In this document: positions 8,097 through 15,726 of the stretch, in pieces
Layout of the letters: each line of letters opens with the position of its first letter
Numbering within the stretch: the stretch's first letter is position 1
From: Methylobacterium gregans
GTDB lineage: Bacteria; Pseudomonadota; Alphaproteobacteria; Rhizobiales; Beijerinckiaceae
Direction: 5' to 3'
Length of the DNA stretch: 49,505 bases
NCBI RefSeq assembly: GCF_022179245.1
Contig: NZ_BPQM01000014.1
Coordinates: 1 to 49,505 of the forward strand
Notes under the pieces: generated by a model
Databases searched by the model: none
Told to the model about the DNA's origin: nothing
What the model saw: only the letters and a program-made list of their open reading frames with translations
Translations under genes and position numbers: made by a program

Positions 8097-11000
8097 CTAC
8101 GCCCCATCCGGACGGTGAGCCGCGAGGATGCCCGCCGGTACGGGCCCGCAGGTCACGTAGTGCGGGCACCGCGGGCAGGCCCTCTCGTCGGGTTCCGGGG
8201 GGAAGTCGCCCGCGAGGATGCCCTCCGCGATCAGTCGCAGCTTGCGCTCGCGGTTCGTTCGCTTCCTCGGGGTCAACGGGATGTCCATCACGCCGTCCCC
8301 GCTCAGGTGGATGGCCTCGACCCGCGCACCCGGGCCGTGGCGCAGGCCGGCCGCTATGAGATAGGCGGCGTAGACGAGGTCGTCCTCCTCTTCCTTCCTC
8401 CTTCGGCCGGTCCGCACCCTTCGGTAGACCGTGGCCGCCCCATCGCCGCGCACCTCGTCGGGCAACACGACGAGGCTGAGGCCGCCGAGATCGATGGCGA
8501 CGGGCTCGCGCAGCCCGGGGACATGTCCTTCCCGGGTTCGCATGAGCGCCTCCACCAGTCCGAACCCCATCCGACGGAGCTCCTCGGCATATCCTTCGGT
8601 CGGTCCCTTCTCGGACCAGACCGCGTCGAAGCGCGCCCGCACCGCCTCAAGCGGGAGGCCCCAATTCCGCGCGTCCTCCCTGAGCCAGCGCAGTACCTCG
8701 TGCACCACGTCGTGCATCCTGACGAAGGGGGTCGAGCGGCGACCGCCGGCCGCGCCCAGCACGTGCGTGAAAAAGAAGCGGCGGGGACACCGGTCGTAGA
8801 GTGAGATCTGCTCGGCGGTGAAGGAGGGCGGCCCCTCCCACGCGACGCCGATCCGGTGACGGTCGGGCTCGGGCATCTCGCGCAGGTGCAGCGGCGGATC
8901 GGGCACGTCCCGCACGACCTCGGCGACCTTGTCGAGGAAGGGCGAGAGCGGGCGCCCGCTTCCGTTCGCCTTGCGGCGCGCCGCGAGGAGGGTGAGATGA
9001 CGCCGTGCCCGGGACGCCGCGACGAAGAAGAGGCATTCCTCCTCCTCGGCATGACCGCGCCGGACCGCGTCCAAGCCCGACAGACCCTCGGCGCCGGCGA
9101 CGAGCCCGTCCGGGGGCGGGCAGCGCGGGGTCCGGCCGCCGCTCGGAAATCCCTGGCCGACCATGCCGGGGATGTGCACGGCCTCGAACTCCAGGCCCTT
9201 GCTGGCGTGGACGGTCATTAGGCTGACCCCGTCCATCGCGGCCGCGGCCGCGGGCATCTGGCGGAGATCCCGCTCCTCGGACAGGAGGACCAACCGCCTC
9301 GTGCGGTCCAGCAGGCGTTGGATCGGGAGCCCCTGGCCCGGCGGCAGCTCGCGGCAGAACGCGAGGAACTGCCAGAGGGCCACCATCCGCATCCGGTCCC
9401 GGGTCCGGAGCGGCGGGCGGGGATCGGGCAGCAGGTACCGGCGGTCGAACAGCTGGCGGCAGAGCGCCTCCCAGGGGTGGCTGGCCGCGCCCAGGCCCTG
9501 AAGGTCGGCGCGGAGGTTCGCCAGCGCCGTCGCCGCCGGGGCGCCGAGCGGGACCGCCGATTCCGTCGCCCATGCCATCGGCTCCTCGCACCGCGCGAGG
9601 ACGCGCTGGAGGCGGCCGACATCTCCGAGCGGCATCGCGTACCGCGGAATGCGCGCGACCCGGGCCAGGGTGCCGGCCTTGGGATCGACCAGCAACGCCA
9701 GGACGGCGAGCAGGTCGCGGATCTCGTCCCGCTCGAACAGGGTGCCGAGAAACAGCACGGGCACTTCGCGCCGTTCGAGCGCCGCCGCGACCGCGGCCAG
9801 GCGGGCGTTGCCTCGGCACAGGACGGCCTGGTCCCGGAAGTCCACGCCGTGGACCTGCCGAAGTTCGAGGATGCGGGCGGCGACCGCGGCGGCCTCGTCC
9901 TCCGGGCGTTCGACCGTGCGCGTCTCGGGGTGCGCGTGCGAGGCACCCGCGTGGGCGGTGAGGTCGAGCGGAAGGACGCCGCGCGAGGCCGCCATGTCGG
10001 TCGCGAAGGCCGAGAACGTCGCCACTATCTCCGCCGACGAGCGGTAGTTCACCGTCAAGCGCCCGATCCGGCGCCCGGGAAAATCGGCCTCGAAGCCCGT
10101 CATGTTGGCCGAGGCGGCGCCCCGGAACCGGTAGATGGATTGGCGGGAGTCGCCGACGACCCAGAGCCGCTCGCCTTCGCCCGCCAGCGCCTTGAGCAGC
10201 CTGACGCTCGCCCGGTTCACGTCCTGGTACTCGTCGACGAGGATGTGGCGGTGCTTGGCGCGCAGGATGTCCAGGGCGTCGCGGTCCCGCTCCAGCAGGA
10301 GCGTCGGCCGCATGACGAGGTCGCCGAAGTCGAGCCGGCCGAGCCGCCGCATCTCGGCGTCGTAGACGCGGTAGACCGCCGCGACCTCGATGGCCTTCTC
10401 GGCGCGCAGCCGGGCCTCCCCGTCGTCGCCGGCCCGTTCCGCCATCCGCTCGGCGAGGGCCATGTACGCGTCCGGAAGGGTGAGTTCGTCCTTCGCCCGC
10501 GACACCGCGGCGAGGATGTCGCTCAGTTCGAGCGTGGGGTCGTGCAGGTTCCGGAAGTGATGGAGCGGCAGCCGCGGAACGAGATCTTCGAGCATGCCGA
10601 CGGCGTCGGCCTTGTCCACGAGCCGCGGGTCGTCGGGCAGCCCTTCGCGGTCGTGGAACTGCCGCAGGACGTCGAGGCCGAAGCCGTGGAACGTGCCGAT
10701 CCAGGCAGCGGCGGCCGCCTCGGGCAGGCGGGCGGTCAACCGCTCGACGAGTTCGCCCGCCGCCTTGTTCGAGAAGGTGAGGACGAGGATCTCGGATGCC
10801 GTCGCTCCCCGGTCGAGGAGCCGTTCGATGCGGCTGACCAGCGTGCGCGTCTTCCCAGTACCGGGTCCCGCCTGCAGGAGGAACGGAGTACCCTCGTGGA
10901 AGGCGGCGGCCCGCTGGCTGTCGTCGAGCGGAGGTCCGGCCACGGCACCGGGCTCGGCGCGCGGCCGGTGTTCCGGCAGCAGCAGGCAATCGGCCAACTG

Positions 11001-11519
11001 CTGGGCGACGAGGGCGTGAGGAAGCCCGGTGAGGCGGACGATGTCGGTGGCGCCGTGCCCGTCCTCCAGGAAGAGGCGTCGCGCCAAGGCCCGCGGCAGG
11101 ACCAACTCGCGGGCGAACAGGTCGGCCTGCAGCTCCCGGCGCTCCCGCCGGCCGTAACCCTCGACCTTCTCCACGCCCGTGGCGGCGGCCTCCACCGCGC
11201 GGCTCGGGTCGATGTCGCCGTCGACGATGACCTCGTCGGGATCGTGCAGGACGGCGTGCCCCAGCTCGTGCCCCGCGAGCAACGCCTTGGCCGTCGGGTC
11301 CCCGCGATCCTCGCAGGCGATGGCCGGGAGGGTCGGGTCGTAGAGGCCGCGCCCGCCGCGAAGGTAGGTATCGCCGGGACGTAGCCAGCTGAGATCGATC
11401 TCGTGGGCATCGATGGCCGCGACCACGAGATCGAGGGGGCGAAGCGGATCGGCGCCCCCCTCGACCGCCGCCGCGTGGACCTCTGCCGCCCTCGACCTGA
11501 CAACCTCGAACGCGTCCAC
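8097..11519 (-). CDS. ImmA/IrrE peptidase - UvrD/AddA-like helicase - AddB-type nuclease/Fe-S fusion
   Basis: A 1140-aa multidomain protein. Residues 1 to about 175 are an ImmA/IrrE-type zinc peptidase with HELGH at 84-88 and the downstream ELQADLFARELVLP helix carrying the third ligand. About 195-800 is a superfamily 1 UvrD/Rep-type helicase: AGPGTGKT (217-224), TFSNKAA, DEYQD (429-433), GDSRQSIYRFRGA and TVHASKGLEF. The C-terminal region resembles RecB/AddB/Cas4 nucleases with four cysteines for a 4Fe-4S cluster (C911, C1115, C1118, C1124), but the catalytic core is eroded: Asp1021 remains, whereas the expected D-x-K reads YRRVRTG. It starts with GTG at 11519 behind AAGGA and is the last gene of a three-gene operon. 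Probably a DNA-damage or phage-DNA sensor whose peptidase cleaves a regulator; that role is inferred. Confidence 0.85.
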   Translation of the reverse strand: MDAFEVVRSRAAEVHAAAVEGGADPLRPLDLVVAAIDAHEIDLSWLRPGDTYLRGGRGLYDPTLPAIACEDRGDPTAKALLAGHELGHAVLHDPDEVIVDGDIDPSRAVEAAATGVEKVEGYGRRERRELQADLFARELVLPRALARRLFLEDGHGATDIVRLTGLPHALVAQQLADCLLLPEHRPRAEPGAVAGPPLDDSQRAAAFHEGTPFLLQAGPGTGKTRTLVSRIERLLDRGATASEILVLTFSNKAAGELVERLTARLPEAAAAAWIGTFHGFGLDVLRQFHDREGLPDDPRLVDKADAVGMLEDLVPRLPLHHFRNLHDPTLELSDILAAVSRAKDELTLPDAYMALAERMAERAGDDGEARLRAEKAIEVAAVYRVYDAEMRRLGRLDFGDLVMRPTLLLERDRDALDILRAKHRHILVDEYQDVNRASVRLLKALAGEGERLWVVGDSRQSIYRFRGAASANMTGFEADFPGRRIGRLTVNYRSSAEIVATFSAFATDMAASRGVLPLDLTAHAGASHAHPETRTVERPEDEAAAVAARILELRQVHGVDFRDQAVLCRGNARLAAVAAALERREVPVLFLGTLFERDEIRDLLAVLALLVDPKAGTLARVARIPRYAMPLGDVGRLQRVLARCEEPMAWATESAVPLGAPAATALANLRADLQGLGAASHPWEALCRQLFDRRYLLPDPRPPLRTRDRMRMVALWQFLAFCRELPPGQGLPIQRLLDRTRRLVLLSEERDLRQMPAAAAAMDGVSLMTVHASKGLEFEAVHIPGMVGQGFPSGGRTPRCPPPDGLVAGAEGLSGLDAVRRGHAEEEECLFFVAASRARRHLTLLAARRKANGSGRPLSPFLDKVAEVVRDVPDPPLHLREMPEPDRHRIGVAWEGPPSFTAEQISLYDRCPRRFFFTHVLGAAGGRRSTPFVRMHDVVHEVLRWLREDARNWGLPLEAVRARFDAVWSEKGPTEGYAEELRRMGFGLVEALMRTREGHVPGLREPVAIDLGGLSLVVLPDEVRGDGAATVYRRVRTGRRRKEEEDDLVYAAYLIAAGLRHGPGARVEAIHLSGDGVMDIPLTPRKRTNRERKLRLIAEGILAGDFPPEPDERACPRCPHYVTCGPVPAGILAAHRPDGA

Positions 11520-11534
11520 GGCGGCGATGTCCTT

Positions 11535-12104
11535 CTAAAGCGATGCCAGGTACCGCTTCTGCTCGTCGCTCAGCCCCGAACTCTCGATGGCCTCGGCCAG
11601 CGATTGCTTCTCGACGGCCTCCGGCTTGCCGTCCGACTTGAACCGCGCGGCCACGGGCACCCGCGCGGGCCCCGCGAGGAAGCGGGCAAGCTCGTCCGCG
11701 CCGGTCCCGAGCGCCTCGGCCAGACGTGCCAGGAACCCGGCGCTCAGATCCTCGACGCGGATGAGCCGGTCCTTGAGCCGCCCGAGGAAGTTCAGGTTGC
11801 AGCCGAAGCTGCGCGCCACGCCGCGCAATCCTCCTTCGGCCCGTACGGCGAAGGGGTCGATCCCGCCTTCGGTCGTCGACGCGGCCGGTGCGGCAGCGGT
11901 TGAGGCAGGGCACGCGTCGGCGGCGCAGGCGGCGTAGGCACGCTCGAAAGCGGCGTCCGCGATGGCGACGAGTGTGTCCGGGTCCTCCCCGATGGCGAGC
12001 AGCTCCGCCTTGAGCTCCTCGGGAGAGGCCGCCAGGATCCCCTCGATGTAAAGGTCATCCAGGGCATCCAGGAACCTCTCGTCCTTGGTCATCTCTCGGT
12101 TCAT
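11535..12104 (-). CDS. small HTH-like regulator, likely substrate of the adjacent ImmA-type peptidase
   Basis: A 189-aa protein without a recognised family name. An acidic helical N-terminus (DALDDLYIEGILAASPEELKAELLA) is followed by an Ala/Cys/Thr-rich linker and a segment LRGVARSFGCNLNFLGRLKD then LSAGFLARLAEALGTGADEL, which looks like a helical regulator or XRE-like fold; the tail is basic and helical. I start it at 12104, whose ATG overlaps the TGA of the sigma-like gene as ATGA with GGAG upstream; a start at 12113 is possible. Position between a sigma-like factor and an ImmA-type peptidase fits an antitoxin, anti-sigma or repressor cleaved on induction, as ImmR and CapH are. The linker could be the cleavage site. 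Inference only. Confidence 0.6.
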   Translation of the reverse strand: MNREMTKDERFLDALDDLYIEGILAASPEELKAELLAIGEDPDTLVAIADAAFERAYAACAADACPASTAAAPAASTTEGGIDPFAVRAEGGLRGVARSFGCNLNFLGRLKDRLIRVEDLSAGFLARLAEALGTGADELARFLAGPARVPVAARFKSDGKPEAVEKQSLAEAIESSGLSDEQKRYLASL

Positions 12105-12664
12105 GATCTCCATCCTTTCGGGTAGCGGAGGGAGAGCGCCTTCCTGATGCGCTTCTTCACGTAGTCGAGATCGCCCTGTGCCAGCCCGGTGCGCTCCCGC
12201 AGCGCCTTGCCGGCGAGCTCGTCCCCGAGGGCTTCGAGCACCGCGAGCTCCTCCGGCTGGTCCCTGAACATCTCGAACACCTCCCCGATGATCCTCGCCC
12301 TCTCCTGGGCGTCGATGATGGCGTCCTCCGCGCTACCGGCCCTCGGCTTCTCGCCGAGCCGGGCGCGCATGTGGGCGTCGACCTCCTCCGCGTCGTCGGT
12401 CGCAACCGACCGCTTCTGCTTCTCCCGCTCGTGCGAGACGAGGCTGCGCATCACGCCCACGAGGTAGGCGACGACGTTCAGCTCCCGGCCGCACTGCCTC
12501 GTGCCGAGCAGGGTCCGACAGATCGCCTCGTTCAGGAGGTCGCCCGGGTTGAGCGTGGTGCCACCGCACAACCGCTTCGCGATGACGACCAGTTTCTTGC
12601 GGTCGTCGCGCGACAGGCCGCGGTAGGCCGCCCCGAATTCCTCCGGGCTGAGGTCATCGCCCAC
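12101..12664 (-). CDS. sigma-70-like regulatory factor
   Basis: A 187-aa protein resembling ECF-type sigma factors. Residues about 38-75 (NPGDLLNEAICRTLLG ... VVAYLVGVMRSLVSHERE) correspond to region 2, and the C-terminal ALGDELAGKALRERTGLAQ ... DYVKKRIRKAL to a region 4 helix-turn-helix. Starts at GTG 12664 and overlaps the next gene by four bases. First gene of the leftward operon; its start lies 198 bases from the divergent CBASS start. It may drive its own operon, the CBASS operon, or both. Sigma factors with two weakly conserved regions can also act as DNA-binding regulators, so the sigma activity itself is not certain. Confidence 0.65.
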   Translation of the reverse strand: MGDDLSPEEFGAAYRGLSRDDRKKLVVIAKRLCGGTTLNPGDLLNEAICRTLLGTRQCGRELNVVAYLVGVMRSLVSHEREKQKRSVATDDAEEVDAHMRARLGEKPRAGSAEDAIIDAQERARIIGEVFEMFRDQPEELAVLEALGDELAGKALRERTGLAQGDLDYVKKRIRKALSLRYPKGWRS

Positions 12665-12862
12665 CCGTTCGCCCCCGGCTCGCCTCCGCAGCCGGCCGCC
12701 CGGCCAAACGTCCGACCGACATCCCCTATGCCCCCCGCCCGCGATTTTCAGAATCCGCGCCGGCCAAATTCTGAGACGCGAGCTTGGCCGGCATACCTCG
12801 GCAGGATGCCACGGACGCAGAGGTTTTCAACCTTGACGAGCGTCCAGCCAAGGAGCGAATTC
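12665..12862. promoter_or_regulatory. divergent control region between the sigma/ImmA operon and CBASS
   Basis: Contains two interleaved perfect inverted repeats: TCAGAAT (12748-12754) with ATTCTGA (12768-12774), and CCGGCCAA (12760-12767) with TTGGCCGG (12784-12791). The overlap means a regulator bound at one would block the other. A single site between two divergent operons is the classic place for shared control. AAGGAG at 12850-12855 is the ribosome site of the CD-NTase gene. Confidence 0.6.
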
Positions 12863-14122
12863 ATGAACCACTTCCGACAGCCCCCCGACATCGACCCCTT
12901 CGCCAGCGCGCTCGATGCGGTCATGGCCGACATCGCCATCTCGGTGCAGCTGCCGCCGGGCCTGCACGCGAAGGCGGGGGGGCGCTACGAGGCCATCCGC
13001 GAGTTCGCGGAACGCCCCGGCACCCCGTTGAACGGGTGCATCCTGCGCTTCTACCCGCAGGGCAGCATGGCCATCGACGCGACGACGTCGACGCGCGGCA
13101 CGGACGACGAGTACGACCTCGACATCGTCGCGGCGCTGGACCTCGATCCGCATGCCGATCCGGACGAGGTGCTCGACCTGCTGTACCGCTCGCTGGAGGG
13201 GTACCCGACCGGCCAGAAGGTCGAGCGCCAGACCCGGTGCGTGACCGTGCGCTACGCCGACCGGATGCACGTCGACGTGACCCCGGCGGTGCGCCTGGGA
13301 CACGGCGCGGAACGGGTCAGCCACATCTTCCACGCCCACCCGGACAAGCCCGCGTCGGAGCACTTCCACGTGCCGATGAACGCCTACGGCTTCGCCGAAT
13401 GGTACCGGGCGCGCACGCCGCTGGAGCGCCGGTTCGCGGCCGCCTTCAACAAGCGGCTGCACGAGGCCTACGGCATGGAGGTGCGGGCGGACGCCGAGGT
13501 CGATGAGATCCTCGACCAGGTGCCCATCATCGTGAAGGCGGTGGCGACCGTCGCCCTGCAGCTGCTCAAGCGCCACCGCAACGTGGCCTACGCCGGCGCC
13601 ACCGGGCGCATCCCGCCCTCCGTGATGCTCTCCTGCTTCGCGGGGCAGGCCTCGCAGCCGGGCCTGCCGCTCACCGACATGGTGATCCGCCTGGCCCGCA
13701 CGGTGGCGAGCGCCTTGCGAGCGGCCAGCGCCCGGCGTGAGCGCATCAAGGTCGTCAACCCCGTCCACCCGGAGGACTGCTTCACCGACCGCTGGCCGGA
13801 GAGCCTCGCCCAGCAGGACGAGTACGCCGCCAAGCTCACGGACCTCGCCGACGGCCTCGCATGGATCAAGCAGCACGGTTCGAGCCTGGAGGACATCCAG
13901 GACTGGCTGCGGGAGCGCTTCGGCAGTCACGTCGTCTCGACCTCGGTCCGCCGCTTCAACGACCGGACCGGCCGGGCGGTCCAAACAGGTCTCCACGCCT
14001 ACACGCCCAGGGGCGGCCTCTACGTCCCGAGCCGCCCGGCGCTGGTCGGCGTCGGCGGCGCGGCCGCCGCGGCGCCGGCCCGGGCGAGCGCCCACACCTT
14101 CCGCGGGGGGCGCCGGTGGTGA
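12863..14122 (+). CDS. CBASS CD-NTase (cGAS/DncV-like nucleotidyltransferase)
   Basis: A 419-aa enzyme predicted to make a cyclic oligonucleotide second messenger from NTPs on infection. Nucleotidyltransferase motifs are intact: QGS at 66-68, the first acidic pair DLD at 85-87 (DDEYDLDIV) and the third Asp138 (HVDV). A helical C-terminal domain follows (about 215-360). The C-terminus is Gly/Arg-rich and ends RGGRRW, relevant because E2-type CBASS proteins conjugate or otherwise act on the CD-NTase C-terminus. ATG 12863 has AAGGAG seven bases upstream. The stop overlaps the E2 gene as GTGA. Product and clade cannot be read from motifs alone. Confidence 0.85.
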   Translation: MNHFRQPPDIDPFASALDAVMADIAISVQLPPGLHAKAGGRYEAIREFAERPGTPLNGCILRFYPQGSMAIDATTSTRGTDDEYDLDIVAALDLDPHADPDEVLDLLYRSLEGYPTGQKVERQTRCVTVRYADRMHVDVTPAVRLGHGAERVSHIFHAHPDKPASEHFHVPMNAYGFAEWYRARTPLERRFAAAFNKRLHEAYGMEVRADAEVDEILDQVPIIVKAVATVALQLLKRHRNVAYAGATGRIPPSVMLSCFAGQASQPGLPLTDMVIRLARTVASALRAASARRERIKVVNPVHPEDCFTDRWPESLAQQDEYAAKLTDLADGLAWIKQHGSSLEDIQDWLRERFGSHVVSTSVRRFNDRTGRAVQTGLHAYTPRGGLYVPSRPALVGVGGAAAAAPARASAHTFRGGRRW

Positions 14123-14589
14123 GCGTCTTCCCCTCCATCGCCGACCAGGACCGGGCCATCCGGGCCTCCTGGCCGTCGTTCCAGCTCGTCGAGCGCTCCG
14201 AACGGACGGCGACCTGGCTCGGCACGCTCAAGCCTTTCATGCTCGCCTACGAGGTGCGGGTCTCGTATCGGGTCCCCCTCGTCGTCGAGCGCATCGCCCC
14301 TCTGCGGCAGCAACCCGAGGTCCGGGTGATCTCACCGGCCCTCCGACGCCGCCCGGGGGATGGCGAGGGCCCGCTGCCCCACGTCTACGTCGATCGGGCC
14401 GGCGACCCGGTCCTCTGCCTGTTCGACCACGAGACCGGCGAGTGGACCCCGTTCCGCCTGCTCGCCGAGACGACCATCCCCTGGGCCCTCGACTGGCTCG
14501 GTTGCTACGAGGGCTGGCGCGCGACCGGACGGTGGTCCGGGGGCGGTCGGCATGCCGAACCCCCTGCCGCCAAGGAAGCCGGACGATGA
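14119..14589 (+). CDS. stand-alone E2-like protein of short type II CBASS
   Basis: A 156-aa protein matching the E2 family that accompanies CD-NTases in E1-less type II CBASS. The likely catalytic Cys100 lies in DPVLCLFDHETGEW, preceded by the family's PHVYVD (about 87-92), and the C-terminal WALDWLGCYEGWRATGRW motif is typical. In this family the E2 forms thioester-type adducts that tune CD-NTase activity. Starts with GTG at 14119 overlapping the CD-NTase stop (GTGA), and its own stop overlaps the next start (ATGA), so the three proteins are translationally coupled. No E1 or JAB gene is present, which defines the short form. Confidence 0.8.
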   Translation: MSVFPSIADQDRAIRASWPSFQLVERSERTATWLGTLKPFMLAYEVRVSYRVPLVVERIAPLRQQPEVRVISPALRRRPGDGEGPLPHVYVDRAGDPVLCLFDHETGEWTPFRLLAETTIPWALDWLGCYEGWRATGRWSGGGRHAEPPAAKEAGR

Positions 14590-15614
14590 GCTACGTTCCC
14601 CCGCGCCGCTCCGACGGCACCCAGCAGGACCGCAGGCAGCCCCTGCCTTGGCCCAAGGACCGGCCCTTCCGGATCCTCTCCGTCGACGGAGGCGGCATCT
14701 GCGGCATCCTCCCGGCCGCGGTGCTCGCCGAGCTTGAGGGCCGCTTCCTCGAAGGGCGCTCGGTCGCCCGGCACTTCGACATGATCGCCGGGACCTCGAC
14801 CGGCGGCATCATCGCCCTCGCGCTCGCCCACGGCCTGACGGCGCGCGAGATCCGCGACGTCTACGTCGAGCGCGGCGGCAACATCTTCCCGCCGCCGTCG
14901 CGGATCGAGCGCCTCACCCGGTTCGTGCGCCAGCGCTACCGCTACGTCTACGAGCGCAAGCCCCTCGAAGACGAGCTGCTGCGGATCTTCGGGGAGACCA
15001 CCTTCGGCGAGGCCCGGACCCGGCTCTGCATCCCCGCCTTCGAGGGGTTTCACGGCGAGCCGTTCGTCTTCAAGACGCCCCACCACCCCGCGTACCGGAA
15101 GGACCGCTCCGAGCGCATGGTCCGGGTTGCCCTGAGCACCGCGGCCGCCCCGACCTACTTCGAGGCTCTGTCGAACAACGGCTACGTGATGGTCGATGGC
15201 GGCCTGTGGTCGAACAACCCGACGATGAACGCGGTGGTCGACGCGCTCGCCTGCTTCGATATCGACCGCGGCCAGATCCAGGTGCTCAGCCTCGGCTGTG
15301 GGGAGACCGCGTTCAAGGTCGACGCCAACAAGACCTCCGGCGGCATGATCCAGTGGCGCGGCGTCATCCAGGCGGCCATGAAGGCGCAGTCGCACAACGC
15401 CCTTGGGCAGGCGGGCCTGCTCATCGGTCGTGACCGGCTGACGCGCATCGACGCGCCGGAGAGCGCCAACCCCATCGCGCTGGACGATTACCTGCGCGCG
15501 AAGGCGGAGCTGCCGGCCATGGCCCGGGTCCTCGTCGAGGGCGCCGGGCGCGAGATCCGGCGGAGCTTCCTGGCCGACGAGGTCGAGCCGTACGCCCCGT
15601 GCCCGGTCGTCTGA
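14586..15614 (+). CDS. capV: CapV-type patatin phospholipase, CBASS effector
   Basis: A 342-aa patatin-like phospholipase that, by family, is switched on by the cyclic nucleotide and degrades the inner membrane. The oxyanion loop DGGGICGI lies at 34-41, the nucleophile elbow GTSTG at 69-73 (Ser71) and the dyad Asp204 in VDGG. Length and motif order match CapV. The ATG at 14586 overlaps the E2 stop by four bases. The third gene of the CBASS operon; a fourth lipase-like gene follows after 112 bases. Confidence 0.9.
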   Translation: MSYVPPRRSDGTQQDRRQPLPWPKDRPFRILSVDGGGICGILPAAVLAELEGRFLEGRSVARHFDMIAGTSTGGIIALALAHGLTAREIRDVYVERGGNIFPPPSRIERLTRFVRQRYRYVYERKPLEDELLRIFGETTFGEARTRLCIPAFEGFHGEPFVFKTPHHPAYRKDRSERMVRVALSTAAAPTYFEALSNNGYVMVDGGLWSNNPTMNAVVDALACFDIDRGQIQVLSLGCGETAFKVDANKTSGGMIQWRGVIQAAMKAQSHNALGQAGLLIGRDRLTRIDAPESANPIALDDYLRAKAELPAMARVLVEGAGREIRRSFLADEVEPYAPCPVV

Positions 15615-15726
15615 GGCCGCCCGGGCGTGTCCCGAAATCTGAAACCCCGTCCCGGGCGGCATCGCTGCCCAGGACGCCGATGCGGCCGTCGCCCATCCCG
15701 GGCTCCGGCGTTCCGGAGGCAGGCGG

